Source: Methanocaldococcus bathoardescens
GTDB taxonomy: Archaea; AGJL01; Methanococci; Methanococcales; Methanocaldococcaceae
DNA length: 64,000 nt
Assembly (NCBI RefSeq): GCF_000739065.1
Contig: NZ_CP009149.1
Span: 1,116,001-1,180,000, forward strand
Reading direction: 5' to 3'
Shown here: positions 8,233 through 16,593 of the stretch, one piece after another
Layout of the letters: the number at the start of each line of letters is the position of its first letter
Position numbering within the stretch: the first letter of the stretch is position 1
Notes under the pieces: generated by a model
The model's database searches: none
Told to the model about the DNA's origin: nothing
The model's input: only the letters and a program-made list of their open reading frames with translations
Translations under genes and position numbers: made by a program

Positions 8233-9294
8233 TTATATGTTCTTCGAAAATTCGAAAATCCGTATATTCCATGGTATGCTATCTAACAAAAAAATAGAGA
8301 ACCAATGAGTATAGTTATTTTTAGATTTTTTAATGAGCTCTAAAAGGATGTTTCTATTTAGCCTTATTTTGAATCTAACTTTGCCTCTATACTTTATTTT
8401 TGTTAATATTCCTAACTCAACCAACTCATCTAAATATCTGTATAGGGTTGATAATTTATAATTAACTTTATAAGCAATATTTTCAACTTTAAACTTCCTT
8501 AGTTCAATTATGACTTCAACCAATTTTCGATATTTCGAATCTACTATATATGGTAAAATCTTAAGCCATGGAATTTTTAGCTCTCTAAGATTTCTTATTT
8601 CCCTTTTTGAGTGTCTTAATATTAAATATATTGTTTCTAAGTTTCCATTAGTTGTGTTTAAGAGATATTTAGCTACTCTATCACTTATATAATAACCATG
8701 AACCTTTGCAAAGTATTTTATAGCTGCTTTTGTATTTAAAATACCTTCTGGAAAAAGTTTTTTTATCTCTTCATGGCATTCAATTGGGTATCTTATTACA
8801 ACACTTAAATTATTCTTCCTTAATTCTTTAACAAAGTTTATAAAACTCTTTCCATAATGCCATTTCCTTATATCATGCACATCAAAAACAATTATTGGAT
8901 TTAAAACTCTTAATAGTGAAATTATTTTCCCAACAACTTTTTTGAATTCCCATTTCCTTATATTTTTAAATAAATCACCTATTCCCCTATACCATGCTTT
9001 TTTAGCCTTGTAATAGTTATCAAATTCTATCTTGTTGCTCATATATTCTAAAAGATTTTTTAGCCAATTTGCTTTTTTATGGTCTTTAAAATAGTAATAT
9101 TTGTCTTTAATTTGATAAATAGTCTTTGCTATTGTCTTTTTTAGATTTGGTGTTGCTAAAATTCTAATTATTGGTATATTATCAACTACTTCAAAATTTC
9201 CATTCTCATCTAATTCCAATAAATTCCCTCTGTCTGTTGGAATTAAATATAATCCATTTAAAAATTCTTCGGGAACTGCCCTTACAAGCTTCAT
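8233..9294 (-). CDS. Archaeal protein with degenerate ATPase-like core and C-terminal winged helix
   Basis: 353 residues. I do not recognise a characterised family. The middle contains P-I-I-V-F-D-V-H-D-I-R-K-W, which looks like a Walker B/sensor strand, and N-N-L-S-V-V-I-R-Y-P, but there is no Walker A, so this may be an inactivated AAA-like fold. The C-terminal part (about 265-330) is a winged helix (V-E-N-I-A-Y-K-V-N-Y-K-L-S-T-L-Y-R-Y-L). The protein is lysine/arginine-rich. Its start overlaps the end of cbiL by four bases. A DNA-binding or regulatory role is an inference from the winged helix only. Confidence 0.6.
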   Translation of the reverse strand: MKLVRAVPEEFLNGLYLIPTDRGNLLELDENGNFEVVDNIPIIRILATPNLKKTIAKTIYQIKDKYYYFKDHKKANWLKNLLEYMSNKIEFDNYYKAKKAWYRGIGDLFKNIRKWEFKKVVGKIISLLRVLNPIIVFDVHDIRKWHYGKSFINFVKELRKNNLSVVIRYPIECHEEIKKLFPEGILNTKAAIKYFAKVHGYYISDRVAKYLLNTTNGNLETIYLILRHSKREIRNLRELKIPWLKILPYIVDSKYRKLVEVIIELRKFKVENIAYKVNYKLSTLYRYLDELVELGILTKIKYRGKVRFKIRLNRNILLELIKKSKNNYTHWFSIFLLDSIPWNIRIFEFSKNI

Positions 9295-9974
9295 TTCTTA
9301 ACCCTCTTTATTATAGCTAAGGAAAGATAGTCATTGAATTCATCAAAATTTAACTCATCTAATTTACCAATTGCTATTTTTTCATCTTCAAATGTTACTC
9401 TCTTTACTAAACCAACTATATAATCATCCCTATCTTTTATTTTTTCTAACTTTTCCTTTAAATTCTTTGTTTTCATAATAATTATTGTGTCAAATTCATT
9501 AATATATTTCTCTAAATCTTTCCCCTGTGGAAGAATGCAGAGTTTTTCATCTCCTTCAACTAATGGAATGCCTAAAGCAGATGCAGAGGCAAAGATTGAA
9601 GATATTCCGTTGATTATTTCTATCTCAACTCCTTTCTCTCTTAAAAGTTTCCAAACATAAGAGAATGTGCTGTAAAGTGTGGGGTCGCCAATTGTTATTA
9701 TAGCAACTTCCCCTTCTTCTTTTAAAACTTTTTCCAAAGCATTTTCCCAATATTTTTTTAATTTTTCTTTATCTTTAATCATTGGAAATAAAAGTTCTTC
9801 AACATCCTTTCCATCAACATAGTCTTTTATAATCTCATAGGCGATTGATTTTTTTCCTTCTTTGGATATTGGGACAAATATTTTATCCACTTTTTTTAAA
9901 ACTTCTAAAGCTTTTAAAGTTAGTAGCTTTTTGTCTCCAACTCCCACACCAATGCCATAAACTTTTTTTACCAT
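9291..9974 (-). CDS. cbiL: Cobalt-factor II / precorrin-2 C20-methyltransferase
   Basis: A 227-residue SAM-dependent tetrapyrrole methylase. It shows the opening G-I-G-V-G-V-G-D (residues 7-14), the G-D-P-T-L-Y-S-T-F motif near residue 115 and G-I-S-S-I-F-A-S-A-S-A-L-G-I-P near 140, all typical of CbiL/CobI. It adds the C20 methyl group in anaerobic cobalamin (and related corrinoid) synthesis, needed for methyl transfer in methanogenesis. The length is normal for the family. It lies on the same strand as cofE, about 20 bases downstream. Confidence 0.88.
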   Translation of the reverse strand: MVKKVYGIGVGVGDKKLLTLKALEVLKKVDKIFVPISKEGKKSIAYEIIKDYVDGKDVEELLFPMIKDKEKLKKYWENALEKVLKEEGEVAIITIGDPTLYSTFSYVWKLLREKGVEIEIINGISSIFASASALGIPLVEGDEKLCILPQGKDLEKYINEFDTIIIMKTKNLKEKLEKIKDRDDYIVGLVKRVTFEDEKIAIGKLDELNFDEFNDYLSLAIIKRVKK

Positions 9975-9995
9975 TTAAACTCACCAGATTAATTT

Positions 9996-10745
9996 TTAAT
10001 TCCTAAAAACATCTTCTTCTTTTGGTCTAATTAAATCTTTTCCTTTTCCATCACCAAATGGAACTTTAGCTCCTCTAATTATTACAACAGGGATTCCTTC
10101 ATTAGCTTCTCCCATAACTACATTTGCCATACTTGCTAACTCATCAGCAATAGCGACTTCAGTAGTTTTTAACTCCCTTCCAAATAAATCTTTTTCTCCT
10201 TTTCTATCCCACAATGCTAAGATTCCACTAACGCCAATGGCAATTCCAACAGCTCCTTTTCTAAACGGTCTTCCAACACTATCTGATATTATAACCCCAA
10301 CTTTTTTTCCAGTTAATTTTTCAATCTCTTTTCTAATTTTTTCAGCACTTTCATCAGGATTTTTTGGTAGAGTTTTTATTCCATTATACACATTACTTTC
10401 ATCAACACCGCTATTGGCACAAACAAAACCATGTTTTGTTTCTGTGATGATAAAGTTTTTTCCAACTTTAACTACTTCTTTTGCTTCATCTAATATAATT
10501 TGAACAACTTTTGGGTCCTTTCCAGTTTTTTCAGCTAATTCAATAGCTTCTTTCGAAGGGATTATTTTATCTCTATCTATTACGTTTCCTTCTAATTTTG
10601 AAATTAATGTTTCTGCTATTACAATAATATCCCCATCTTCAATTGGATATTGAGCAATCAACTCAGATAAATTCACATTTTCATTTCCTTTGAATATTGG
10701 TAGTTCTAAGCCAATAACTTCTACTTTTCTTTTTTCTTTAATCAT
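9996..10745 (-). CDS. cofE: Coenzyme F420-0:L-glutamate ligase CofE
   Basis: About 249 residues, the normal length of archaeal CofE, which adds glutamates to F420-0 using GTP. Typical segments are V-I-G-L-E-L-P near the start, G-D-I-I-V-I-A-E-T-L-I-S-K, K-H-G-F-V-C-A-N-S-G-V-D-E-S-N and V-I-I-S-D-S-V-G-R-P-F-R-K-G. A GTG at 10754 is in frame, but the ATG at 10745 behind GATGTGG is more likely. F420 serves the F420H2 oxidases and the F420-hydrogenase-like proteins encoded elsewhere in this window. Confidence 0.92.
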   Translation of the reverse strand: MIKEKRKVEVIGLELPIFKGNENVNLSELIAQYPIEDGDIIVIAETLISKLEGNVIDRDKIIPSKEAIELAEKTGKDPKVVQIILDEAKEVVKVGKNFIITETKHGFVCANSGVDESNVYNGIKTLPKNPDESAEKIRKEIEKLTGKKVGVIISDSVGRPFRKGAVGIAIGVSGILALWDRKGEKDLFGRELKTTEVAIADELASMANVVMGEANEGIPVVIIRGAKVPFGDGKGKDLIRPKEEDVFRN

Positions 10746-10817
10746 ATAAACCACATCTATATGTTTTTGGCTGTTAATTTAGAATCTTATTATATTAAAT
10801 TTTTGCAATTAAAAAGT

Positions 10818-11463
10818 TTAGATTAAAATCCAAATTCCTAACAGTATTAATATTGTCCCTGATATAAGATTTATTATCTTAGGATTAATTTTTGATAATA
10901 TTTCCTTTCCTTCAACACCCAAAGAGCTTAATATAATTATCGGAATCCCAAAACCAATTGCATAAACAAATAATGCAAAAAATCCAAATAATGCATCACC
11001 TTTTGTTGGAAATATATGACAAAATGCTAACTAAAACAGGGTCTGCACAAGTATTTGCTAAAACACCATAACAGAATCCAAATAAAAAAGAACTTAAATA
11101 CTTAAATTTTTTATTTTTATTTATTAGATAAAGAGCTTTATTCCAAATCTTTCCCTTTGTTGTAAAATTAAAGATTTTTATGTTATAGTTTAAAATCATC
11201 AAAACACCAAAAATAATTGCTACAATTCCAGCAACAAACTTTAATTTATATAAATTAAATACTGAGCCAAATAGTGAAAATAAAACACCTAAAATGCTAA
11301 ATATAACTGCCAATCCTAAAACAAAAAATAGAGACACAAAAAATCCATCTTTTTTGTTGTTTGAGATGCTAAATGTGTATGCAAGAGATATTGGCAAAAT
11401 ACTTAAAACACACGGCCCTAATGCGGTAAAAATCCCAGATAAAAAAATTAAAATTAAATCCAT
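10818..11463 (-). pseudogene. CcdA/DsbD-type membrane thiol-disulfide transporter, frameshifted
   Basis: The first 155 codons (to 10996) encode a CcdA-like polytopic protein with the N-terminal G-P-C-V-L-S-I-L-P-I and the second N-T-C-A-D-P-V-L-V-S-I cysteine motif. The frame stops after S-Y-I-S-N-K-R. Removing one A from the A4 run (TTTT at 11001-11004 on the plus strand) restores K-G-D-A-L-F-G-F-F-A-L-F and two more membrane segments to a natural stop at 10818-10820, the family length. It is in an operon with the thioredoxin lipoprotein 10 bases upstream, a logical pair for carrying reducing power outward. This may be a true lesion or a sequence error. Confidence 0.8.
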
Positions 11464-11473
11464 ACTCCCACAT

Positions 11474-11836
11474 TTATTCCTTTAACTGCTTTGCTTTTTC
11501 TTTTATCTCTTCTGGGTTGTATCCAACAGTCATATCAATTATCTTTCCATCTTTCACGTAGAATATTGTTGGTACAGCCCTAATTCCATATTTTTCTGCA
11601 ATGTCTCTATTTTTGTCAATATCTATCTTAATTACTTTATATCCTTCTTTTTCTAATTCTTCAATTGTTGGTTCTAACATTTTACAATAGCCACACCATT
11701 CAGCGGTAAATTCAACAATACATGTCCCATTGAAATCAAATTCTTTATTTCTTACGTTTTCATTAATATTTATGCATCCACTTAATAAAATTCCAATGGA
11801 AATGAATGTTAATATTAATAGTAGATATTTTTTCAT
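11474..11836 (-). CDS. Membrane-anchored thioredoxin-like lipoprotein
   Basis: 120 residues. A signal segment ends in a lipobox (L-L-S-G-C, Cys20) and is followed by a thioredoxin fold with the active site E-W-C-G-Y-C-K (about 46-52) and the cis-proline strand A-V-P-T-I-F. It is probably an extracytoplasmic thiol reductase or oxidoreductase fed by the CcdA-like protein encoded next. The promoter has a TATA-like ATATAAAAT near 11880 followed by an ACACAA/GTTGTG element at 11845-11866. Confidence 0.85.
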   Translation of the reverse strand: MKKYLLLILTFISIGILLSGCININENVRNKEFDFNGTCIVEFTAEWCGYCKMLEPTIEELEKEGYKVIKIDIDKNRDIAEKYGIRAVPTIFYVKDGKIIDMTVGYNPEEIKEKAKQLKE

Positions 11837-11982
11837 TATATCACTGGTTGTGTGTGATTGTGTATTAACTATTTATCTTATTTTATATAAAACTATGTTA
11901 TTAAATTTTAGAAAATTTATCATAAAAATTATATTAAAAATTTAAAAATTTAATATAAAAAATCGAAAAGTTTATATATTAG

Positions 11983-12016
11983 TTGTGTTATATGTTTGTT
12001 CATAGGTGGAACACAA
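11983..12016. promoter_or_regulatory. TTGTGTT...AACACAA inverted repeat downstream of a TATA box
   Basis: Arms 11983-11989 (ttgtgtt) and 12010-12016 (aacacaa) lie in the leader of the TusA-DsrE gene, just after the TATA-like tttatatatt at 11971-11980. The position suits a repressor site or leader hairpin. Similar GTTGTG/CACAAC elements occur at 11845-11866, 18305-18327 and about 39650. Confidence 0.45.
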
Positions 12017-12066
12017 TCGTGAATAATATAATATGGTTGTGCATGATAATGACATAGGTGATAAAA

Positions 12067-12888
12067 ATGATAAGGAAGTTTAAAGTTAAAGGGTTAAGAA
12101 GCCCTTCTTTATTAATAGACATGATTTTAAGTGATACAAAAGATGGAATTTTAGTTGTTGAAACTGATGGGGAAGAGCAAATAAAAGATATTGAAAATTT
12201 ATTGAAAAAATACAACTTAAAATATGAAGTTGATGGAAATATCGTCAAAATCTACGTTGGGGAAATACAGGCAGATAGAACTATTAACGTTGTAGGAGCT
12301 ACATGTCCAGGACCAATAATGATGGTCTCAGATATCTTATCAAAAATGAAGAATGGGGAAATATTAGAGATTATCTGTGGAAAAAATGCTTTAACTGATT
12401 TAACAGAAGGATTAAAAGGAATGGGTAATGAAATAATAAAAGTTGAAGATAAAGGAGATGGAACTTATAGAATATTGCTCAAAAAAGGAGAAAAGAAAGA
12501 AGAAAAAGCAGCAGCAATAACAAAGATTGATGAATTCTTCATCATTAATACAACTGGAACAGGAAACGCTGAAAAGGCTTATGCAACATTCATGATGGCA
12601 GACGTTGCCTTAAAAATGAACTTAAAGCCAACGATATTCTTAATGATGGATGGAGCAAGTTTAGCTTTAAAGGGAGAATGTGATAAAGTTAAACATCCAG
12701 CATTTCCAAAATTAGGAGATTTAGTTAGAGAAATTCTAAAAAGAGGAGTAAAGGTATATGTTTGTGAGTTGAGTGCACAATTTAGAGGAATTAATGAAAA
12801 TAATTTGGAAGAAGGATTTGAAATTGCTGGAGCACCAACATTCTTAAACTACTTATCAAAACCAAATGTTAGGCCTGTTTGGTTGTAA
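12067..12888 (+). CDS. TusA-DsrE family sulfur-carrier fusion protein
   Basis: 273 residues with an N-terminal region (1-75), a TusA-like domain with the sulfur-accepting cysteine in G-A-T-C-P-G-P-I-M-M (about 77-86), and a C-terminal DsrE/F-like domain (about 155-273) with a late V-C-E-L-S and M-A-D-V-A-L-K. TusA passes persulfide sulfur and DsrE-type proteins accept it, so the fusion probably moves sulfane sulfur between partners. The ATG at 12067 behind AGGTGAT is preferred over the GTG at 12058, which is part of the ribosome binding site. It is a single-gene unit. Confidence 0.8.
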   Translation: MIRKFKVKGLRSPSLLIDMILSDTKDGILVVETDGEEQIKDIENLLKKYNLKYEVDGNIVKIYVGEIQADRTINVVGATCPGPIMMVSDILSKMKNGEILEIICGKNALTDLTEGLKGMGNEIIKVEDKGDGTYRILLKKGEKKEEKAAAITKIDEFFIINTTGTGNAEKAYATFMMADVALKMNLKPTIFLMMDGASLALKGECDKVKHPAFPKLGDLVREILKRGVKVYVCELSAQFRGINENNLEEGFEIAGAPTFLNYLSKPNVRPVWL

Positions 12889-13124
12889 GTGTATAATTTT
12901 GGAAAATAAAAATATAATTAAAATAAAAAAATAAAATAATTGTGGCATAGTTGTAGTGGGGGAGGGTTTAGAAAAGTCATTCTGTCTATTTATCTAACTT
13001 TTGTCTTTTGTTTGAAGTATGTATGGATAAAAAATGCACAATGTTAAAGAAAGTAGTTTTTGAAAAGATAAGGGCTAATCTAATATTTAAAAATAAAAAA
13101 TTAAAAATATTAAGGGTGATTAAA

Positions 13125-13457
13125 ATGAATGACATAATAACCTTAGTTTCTCTGTCTGTAATATTTGGTGCAATGCTTTCTGGATTTGCTACATTTAGGC
13201 TAACAGGAATGAGGTTAATGCCACATTTCGCGTCTTTGATAATAGCTTTTATATTAACTTTAGCTTCATTATTCGTAGATAACAATATAGTAGGATATTT
13301 AGCAATAGCTTCCCAAATAATAACTCCTTTAACAATATGTAATACAATATGTAATATATTAAAAACCCAATTCCAAAATACTGGAATCTATTCAGCTCAT
13401 TTAGCATTAATGGGGATGTTAATTATATTGGCATTAGGGAATTTAGTAGTCTTTTAA
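13125..13457 (+). CDS. Small membrane protein of unknown function
   Basis: 110 residues, three or four hydrophobic helices (about 4-20, 32-50, 54-75 and 90-109) and almost no charged residues. I do not recognise the family. The ATG at 13125 has a strong GGGTGAT at 13114-13120; a longer reading frame from 13008 has no ribosome binding site and a non-membrane leader. It is convergent with the NapH-like gene. Confidence 0.6.
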   Translation: MNDIITLVSLSVIFGAMLSGFATFRLTGMRLMPHFASLIIAFILTLASLFVDNNIVGYLAIASQIITPLTICNTICNILKTQFQNTGIYSAHLALMGMLIILALGNLVVF

Positions 13458-13509
13458 ATATACGATTAATGATTTAACTTACTTATTTAACTTTTTTAAA
13501 TGAATTATT

Positions 13510-14187
13510 TTATTTAAAGAAAGGTGAGAAAGTTAGTGATTTTTTTCTACATGCACTCATGCATTCAAAACATCTTATACACTCCATCTGGTCTATCTTT
13601 TCTACATTTGCTATTTTTATTTGCATTGGGCATTTAAATTCACATAATCTACAACCTGTACATTTATTTTTATTAAGTTTTAGTTGGAATATTGAGAATC
13701 TTGCGAATATGCTTAACAACGCTCCTACTGGACAGACATATTTACAGAAGAATCTTGGATAAATAAATCCTAAAACTAAAAATAAAGCCAATAATAAATA
13801 AGCTAACATATATGAATTTAAAAATATATCAGTTCCAAACAAATAAGCTAATACAACAACTAAAACTAATACAAAATACTTAAAATATTTTAATTTGTTG
13901 TGTATATGTTCTGGCATAGTTGGTAATTTTTTTAATTTAGAGATTCTTACTCTTGCTTGATAAACTAAATCAAATAGGAATCCAAAAGGACACATCCAAC
14001 CGCAAAATATTCTTCCAGCAATAATTGCTAATATCATGATTACAATTCTTATATTGGTGTATTTTCCAATACCAAAAATAAATCTTCCAATAAATTCAAC
14101 GATATTTAAATAAAGACCAAGAACAAAAGTTGCTCTTATAAAAAAGAATGTTTGGGAAATTTTTCTTAATATCTGAATCTTATCCAT
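13510..14187 (-). CDS. NapH/YccM-type polyferredoxin membrane protein, copy 1
   Basis: A 225-residue membrane protein. Four or five membrane helices carry two C-x3-C-P pairs facing the cytoplasm (F-C-G-W-M-C-P, about 61-67, and C-K-Y-V-C-P, about 149-154). A C-terminal domain with two 4Fe-4S motifs follows (C-T-G-C-R-L-C-E-F-K-C-P and C-I-R-C-F-E-C-M-S-A-C). Such proteins pass electrons across or along the membrane. Its first 16 residues are identical to those of the paralogue upstream, so it is a recent-looking duplicate. The 228-bp gap before it may hold its own promoter. Confidence 0.82.
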   Translation of the reverse strand: MDKIQILRKISQTFFFIRATFVLGLYLNIVEFIGRFIFGIGKYTNIRIVIMILAIIAGRIFCGWMCPFGFLFDLVYQARVRISKLKKLPTMPEHIHNKLKYFKYFVLVLVVVLAYLFGTDIFLNSYMLAYLLLALFLVLGFIYPRFFCKYVCPVGALLSIFARFSIFQLKLNKNKCTGCRLCEFKCPMQIKIANVEKIDQMECIRCFECMSACRKKSLTFSPFFK

Positions 14188-14415
14188 AATTTCACCATTT
14201 AAAATAGGTTAATTATTATTTAAACCTAATTAATGTCAATTCTAAAGCAAAAATCTGAAAAATGTAAAGCTCTATAATAATATCTTTTAAAATTTTCAAC
14301 TATAAAAAAATTTTTAACCAATTATTTTAAAAAACCAAGATGTAAAAATTAAACGACTTACGATATAATTTTACACAAATATTCATAAAAATAGTTAATT
14401 TATTATTTTGGGATG

Positions 14416-15132
14416 TTAATTTTCCTTTCTGAAGATGTGTGAAAACGATAATCCTCCTTTCCTACATGCACTTTTGCATTCAAAACATCTTATACATTCT
14501 TTTTGGTCAATTTTTTCTGTAATCTTTATCTGCATTGGACATTTAAACTCACATAGCTTGCATTTAACACAATTATTATCAGTTTTTAACTGAAAGAGAG
14601 GTTTTATTGAAAATATTGATAAAAATGCTCCTAATGGGCAGAGATATCTACAAAATGCCATTGGTATAAAGAAGGAAGCGATTAATACGAAAATTAATAT
14701 TATAAAAGATATAACTGTCCCGTAAAGATTTGTTAAAAACCCAATTGGACAAACTTGACAAAATGCATAGGTTAATAGGTAGTAGGTTAAAATTAAAGAT
14801 GCAACCAACACCACATATTTTAGATAAATCAATTTTTTGTGGATTTTTTCATTAACTGTTGGTAGTTTTTTTGTTTTGAATAGCTTAACTCTCAACTTGT
14901 AAGATAATTCGGATAAAAAACCTAATGGACACATCCATCCACAAAATACTCTCCCCAATATTAAAGTCAGAGCTATAATAACAATTAACTTAACAATTAA
15001 CTGCCCAACTGTTCCTTTTAAGATAAACTTCTCAATTACGCCAAAGAAGCATAAACAAAAACTTGTCAAAAACACAAAATAAATAAAAAAGAATGTTTGG
15101 GAAATTTTCCTCAATATCTGTATTTTGTCCAT
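14416..15132 (-). CDS. NapH/YccM-type polyferredoxin membrane protein, copy 2
   Basis: 238 residues, same plan as copy 1: F-C-G-W-M-C-P, an extra C-Q-V-C-P-I-G loop absent from copy 1, C-R-Y-L-C-P-L-G-A, and a two-cluster ferredoxin tail (C-V-K-C-K-L-C-E-F-K-C-P; C-I-R-C-F-E-C-K-S-A-C). Its ATG directly abuts the stop of the secreted calcium-loop protein gene, so the two are translationally coupled. It may pass electrons to or from the secreted proteins encoded in this cluster. The partner and direction are not known. Confidence 0.82.
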   Translation of the reverse strand: MDKIQILRKISQTFFFIYFVFLTSFCLCFFGVIEKFILKGTVGQLIVKLIVIIALTLILGRVFCGWMCPLGFLSELSYKLRVKLFKTKKLPTVNEKIHKKLIYLKYVVLVASLILTYYLLTYAFCQVCPIGFLTNLYGTVISFIILIFVLIASFFIPMAFCRYLCPLGAFLSIFSIKPLFQLKTDNNCVKCKLCEFKCPMQIKITEKIDQKECIRCFECKSACRKGGLSFSHIFRKEN

Positions 15133-15729
15133 TTACAACCACCCAAATAATAAATCTCTTAAATTAATTGTTGAAAATAAAAATGATATTATTTCATCAA
15201 TTATTGAAGTGTTTTTACTGTTGTTGTTGATAATATTTCCATTATCTGATGAATTTTGAGTTATATTCAACTTAATCTTTCCTTCTTCAATCATACACTC
15301 AACAATCGCTTCTTTAACAACACTTGGAGGTATTCCATAAATCTTTTTTATTTCATCAAATGTTGTATCGTCAGAAACATCAATTTTTAATTTTTCTTTT
15401 AAACATTTTGGATTTATTCCATATTTATTGCAAATTTCTTTTATTGTGTAGGATTTTAGTTCTTTACCAGAAATATCTACATATTCATCAATTAACTCTT
15501 CAGTTAATTGAATGTTGTTTGAATCTATAGCTTGAACATTTAAATTTGTATTAGCTTCTGGAGCAGGCTCACTATGGTCGCAAATTCCATTATTGTTTGT
15601 ATCTATATATCTTCCACATTCTCCAGGATAATAGCAAGAAGAGTTTGTTTTCCCAAATGGACAATCATCCCATGCAAAAGATAAATTTAAAAGAGAAAAA
15701 AATAAAAAAATGGCAAAAAATTTCCTCAT
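15133..15729 (-). CDS. Secreted protein with cysteine-rich EF-hand-like loop
   Basis: About 198 residues with a signal peptide (ends near A-W). Next comes [16 protein letters not shown] and a calcium-loop pattern D-T-N-N-N-G-I-C-D. This cysteine/EF-loop module is often found beside NapH-type membrane ferredoxins, matching its position directly upstream of one. The middle has two short helix-hairpin repeats ([10 protein letters not shown] and I-K-K-I-Y-G-I), then an Asn-rich linker and a hydrophobic C-terminal segment that may anchor it. I prefer the ATG at 15729 to the GTG at 15738, which overlaps the ribosome binding site. Confidence 0.65.
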   Translation of the reverse strand: MRKFFAIFLFFSLLNLSFAWDDCPFGKTNSSCYYPGECGRYIDTNNNGICDHSEPAPEANTNLNVQAIDSNNIQLTEELIDEYVDISGKELKSYTIKEICNKYGINPKCLKEKLKIDVSDDTTFDEIKKIYGIPPSVVKEAIVECMIEEGKIKLNITQNSSDNGNIINNNSKNTSIIDEIISFLFSTINLRDLLFGWL

Positions 15730-15738
15730 ATTCTTCAC

Positions 15739-16503
15739 CTATTGCATTCCTCTTTCCATTGGGCTATTTATTATTTGCTCATATTCTTCTTTGCTTATAT
15801 ACTGTGGGGAGTAATTTGCTCCATAATTATTTAGCATTCTCACAAAAGACCTCATGTGGTTTCTTGAACCTTTCATTAAGTTTTCATAAACGAGTTTTAT
15901 GTCTTCATTGTCTGTTTTGCTTATCCAATGTTCTAAATCAGCTATATCTAAATCCTCAATGGTTGCTCCAACTGTCAATGCATCAACAATTGATTTACTT
16001 CCCTTTTCAACTAAATCTTTATATAATTTCTCAAATTTTGGATTTGAGAATTTTCCAATTTCATCACTTTTAACTGAGTCAGAGATGTTGTATCTATCTA
16101 AGAGGTATTTAACTGAATCCATGTGTGTTTGTTCGCTCTCAGCAATGTTTTTGAATATCTGTAATCCCCACTTATTGTATAGGGTTAGATAAACATCTCT
16201 TGCCAATTTTTCTTCTTCTCTCATTTCAATTAATCCTTCTTTTTCTTCTTCGCTTATTGGCTGTTTTGGTAGGGCGTCAATATTTTCACATATTAAGCTA
16301 ACGTTTATATTTCCATTATTTCCTACTATTTTTCCCCTCCCCACACCCATCTGGTTTTGATGATAAGGAGTTTGATAATCTTGATTTTGAGCATTTTGAG
16401 CATTTTGCACTTGAGCATTTTCAGTATTTTGAGTTACACATCCTGCTAAAAGAACCATTGAAGCTATTAATGATATTAAAGCCAATTTTATTATATTTCT
16501 CAT
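15739..16503 (-). CDS. DUF2202 (ferritin-like) lipoprotein
   Basis: 254 residues. The signal ends in a lipobox (L-L-A-G-C, Cys22), then a Gln/Asn-rich linker, then a DUF2202 four-helix domain with E-x(n)-E-E-K-L-A-R-D-V-Y, E-S-E-Q-T-H-M-D and N-H-M-R-S-F motifs. These could supply a di-metal site as in ferritin-like proteins. It is anchored outside the cell. The linker holds Y-H-Q-N-Q-M-G-V-G, a motif also repeated at the C-terminus of the next secreted protein upstream. The role is unknown; metal or oxygen handling is plausible. Confidence 0.75.
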   Translation of the reverse strand: MRNIIKLALISLIASMVLLAGCVTQNTENAQVQNAQNAQNQDYQTPYHQNQMGVGRGKIVGNNGNINVSLICENIDALPKQPISEEEKEGLIEMREEEKLARDVYLTLYNKWGLQIFKNIAESEQTHMDSVKYLLDRYNISDSVKSDEIGKFSNPKFEKLYKDLVEKGSKSIVDALTVGATIEDLDIADLEHWISKTDNEDIKLVYENLMKGSRNHMRSFVRMLNNYGANYSPQYISKEEYEQIINSPMERGMQ

Positions 16504-16593
16504 GATTTCACCTTATTTTAATAGTTGGGACAGTTATATTAACAACCACTAACTATTAAAAAAATAATGAAAATATGGAGGCTGTTAATTTAT

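Noticed and set aside
12986-13285. Minus-strand ORF of 99 residues antisense to the small membrane protein
   Set aside because: It has no ribosome binding site. The rightward gene at 13125 has a strong one and a coherent membrane protein sequence.
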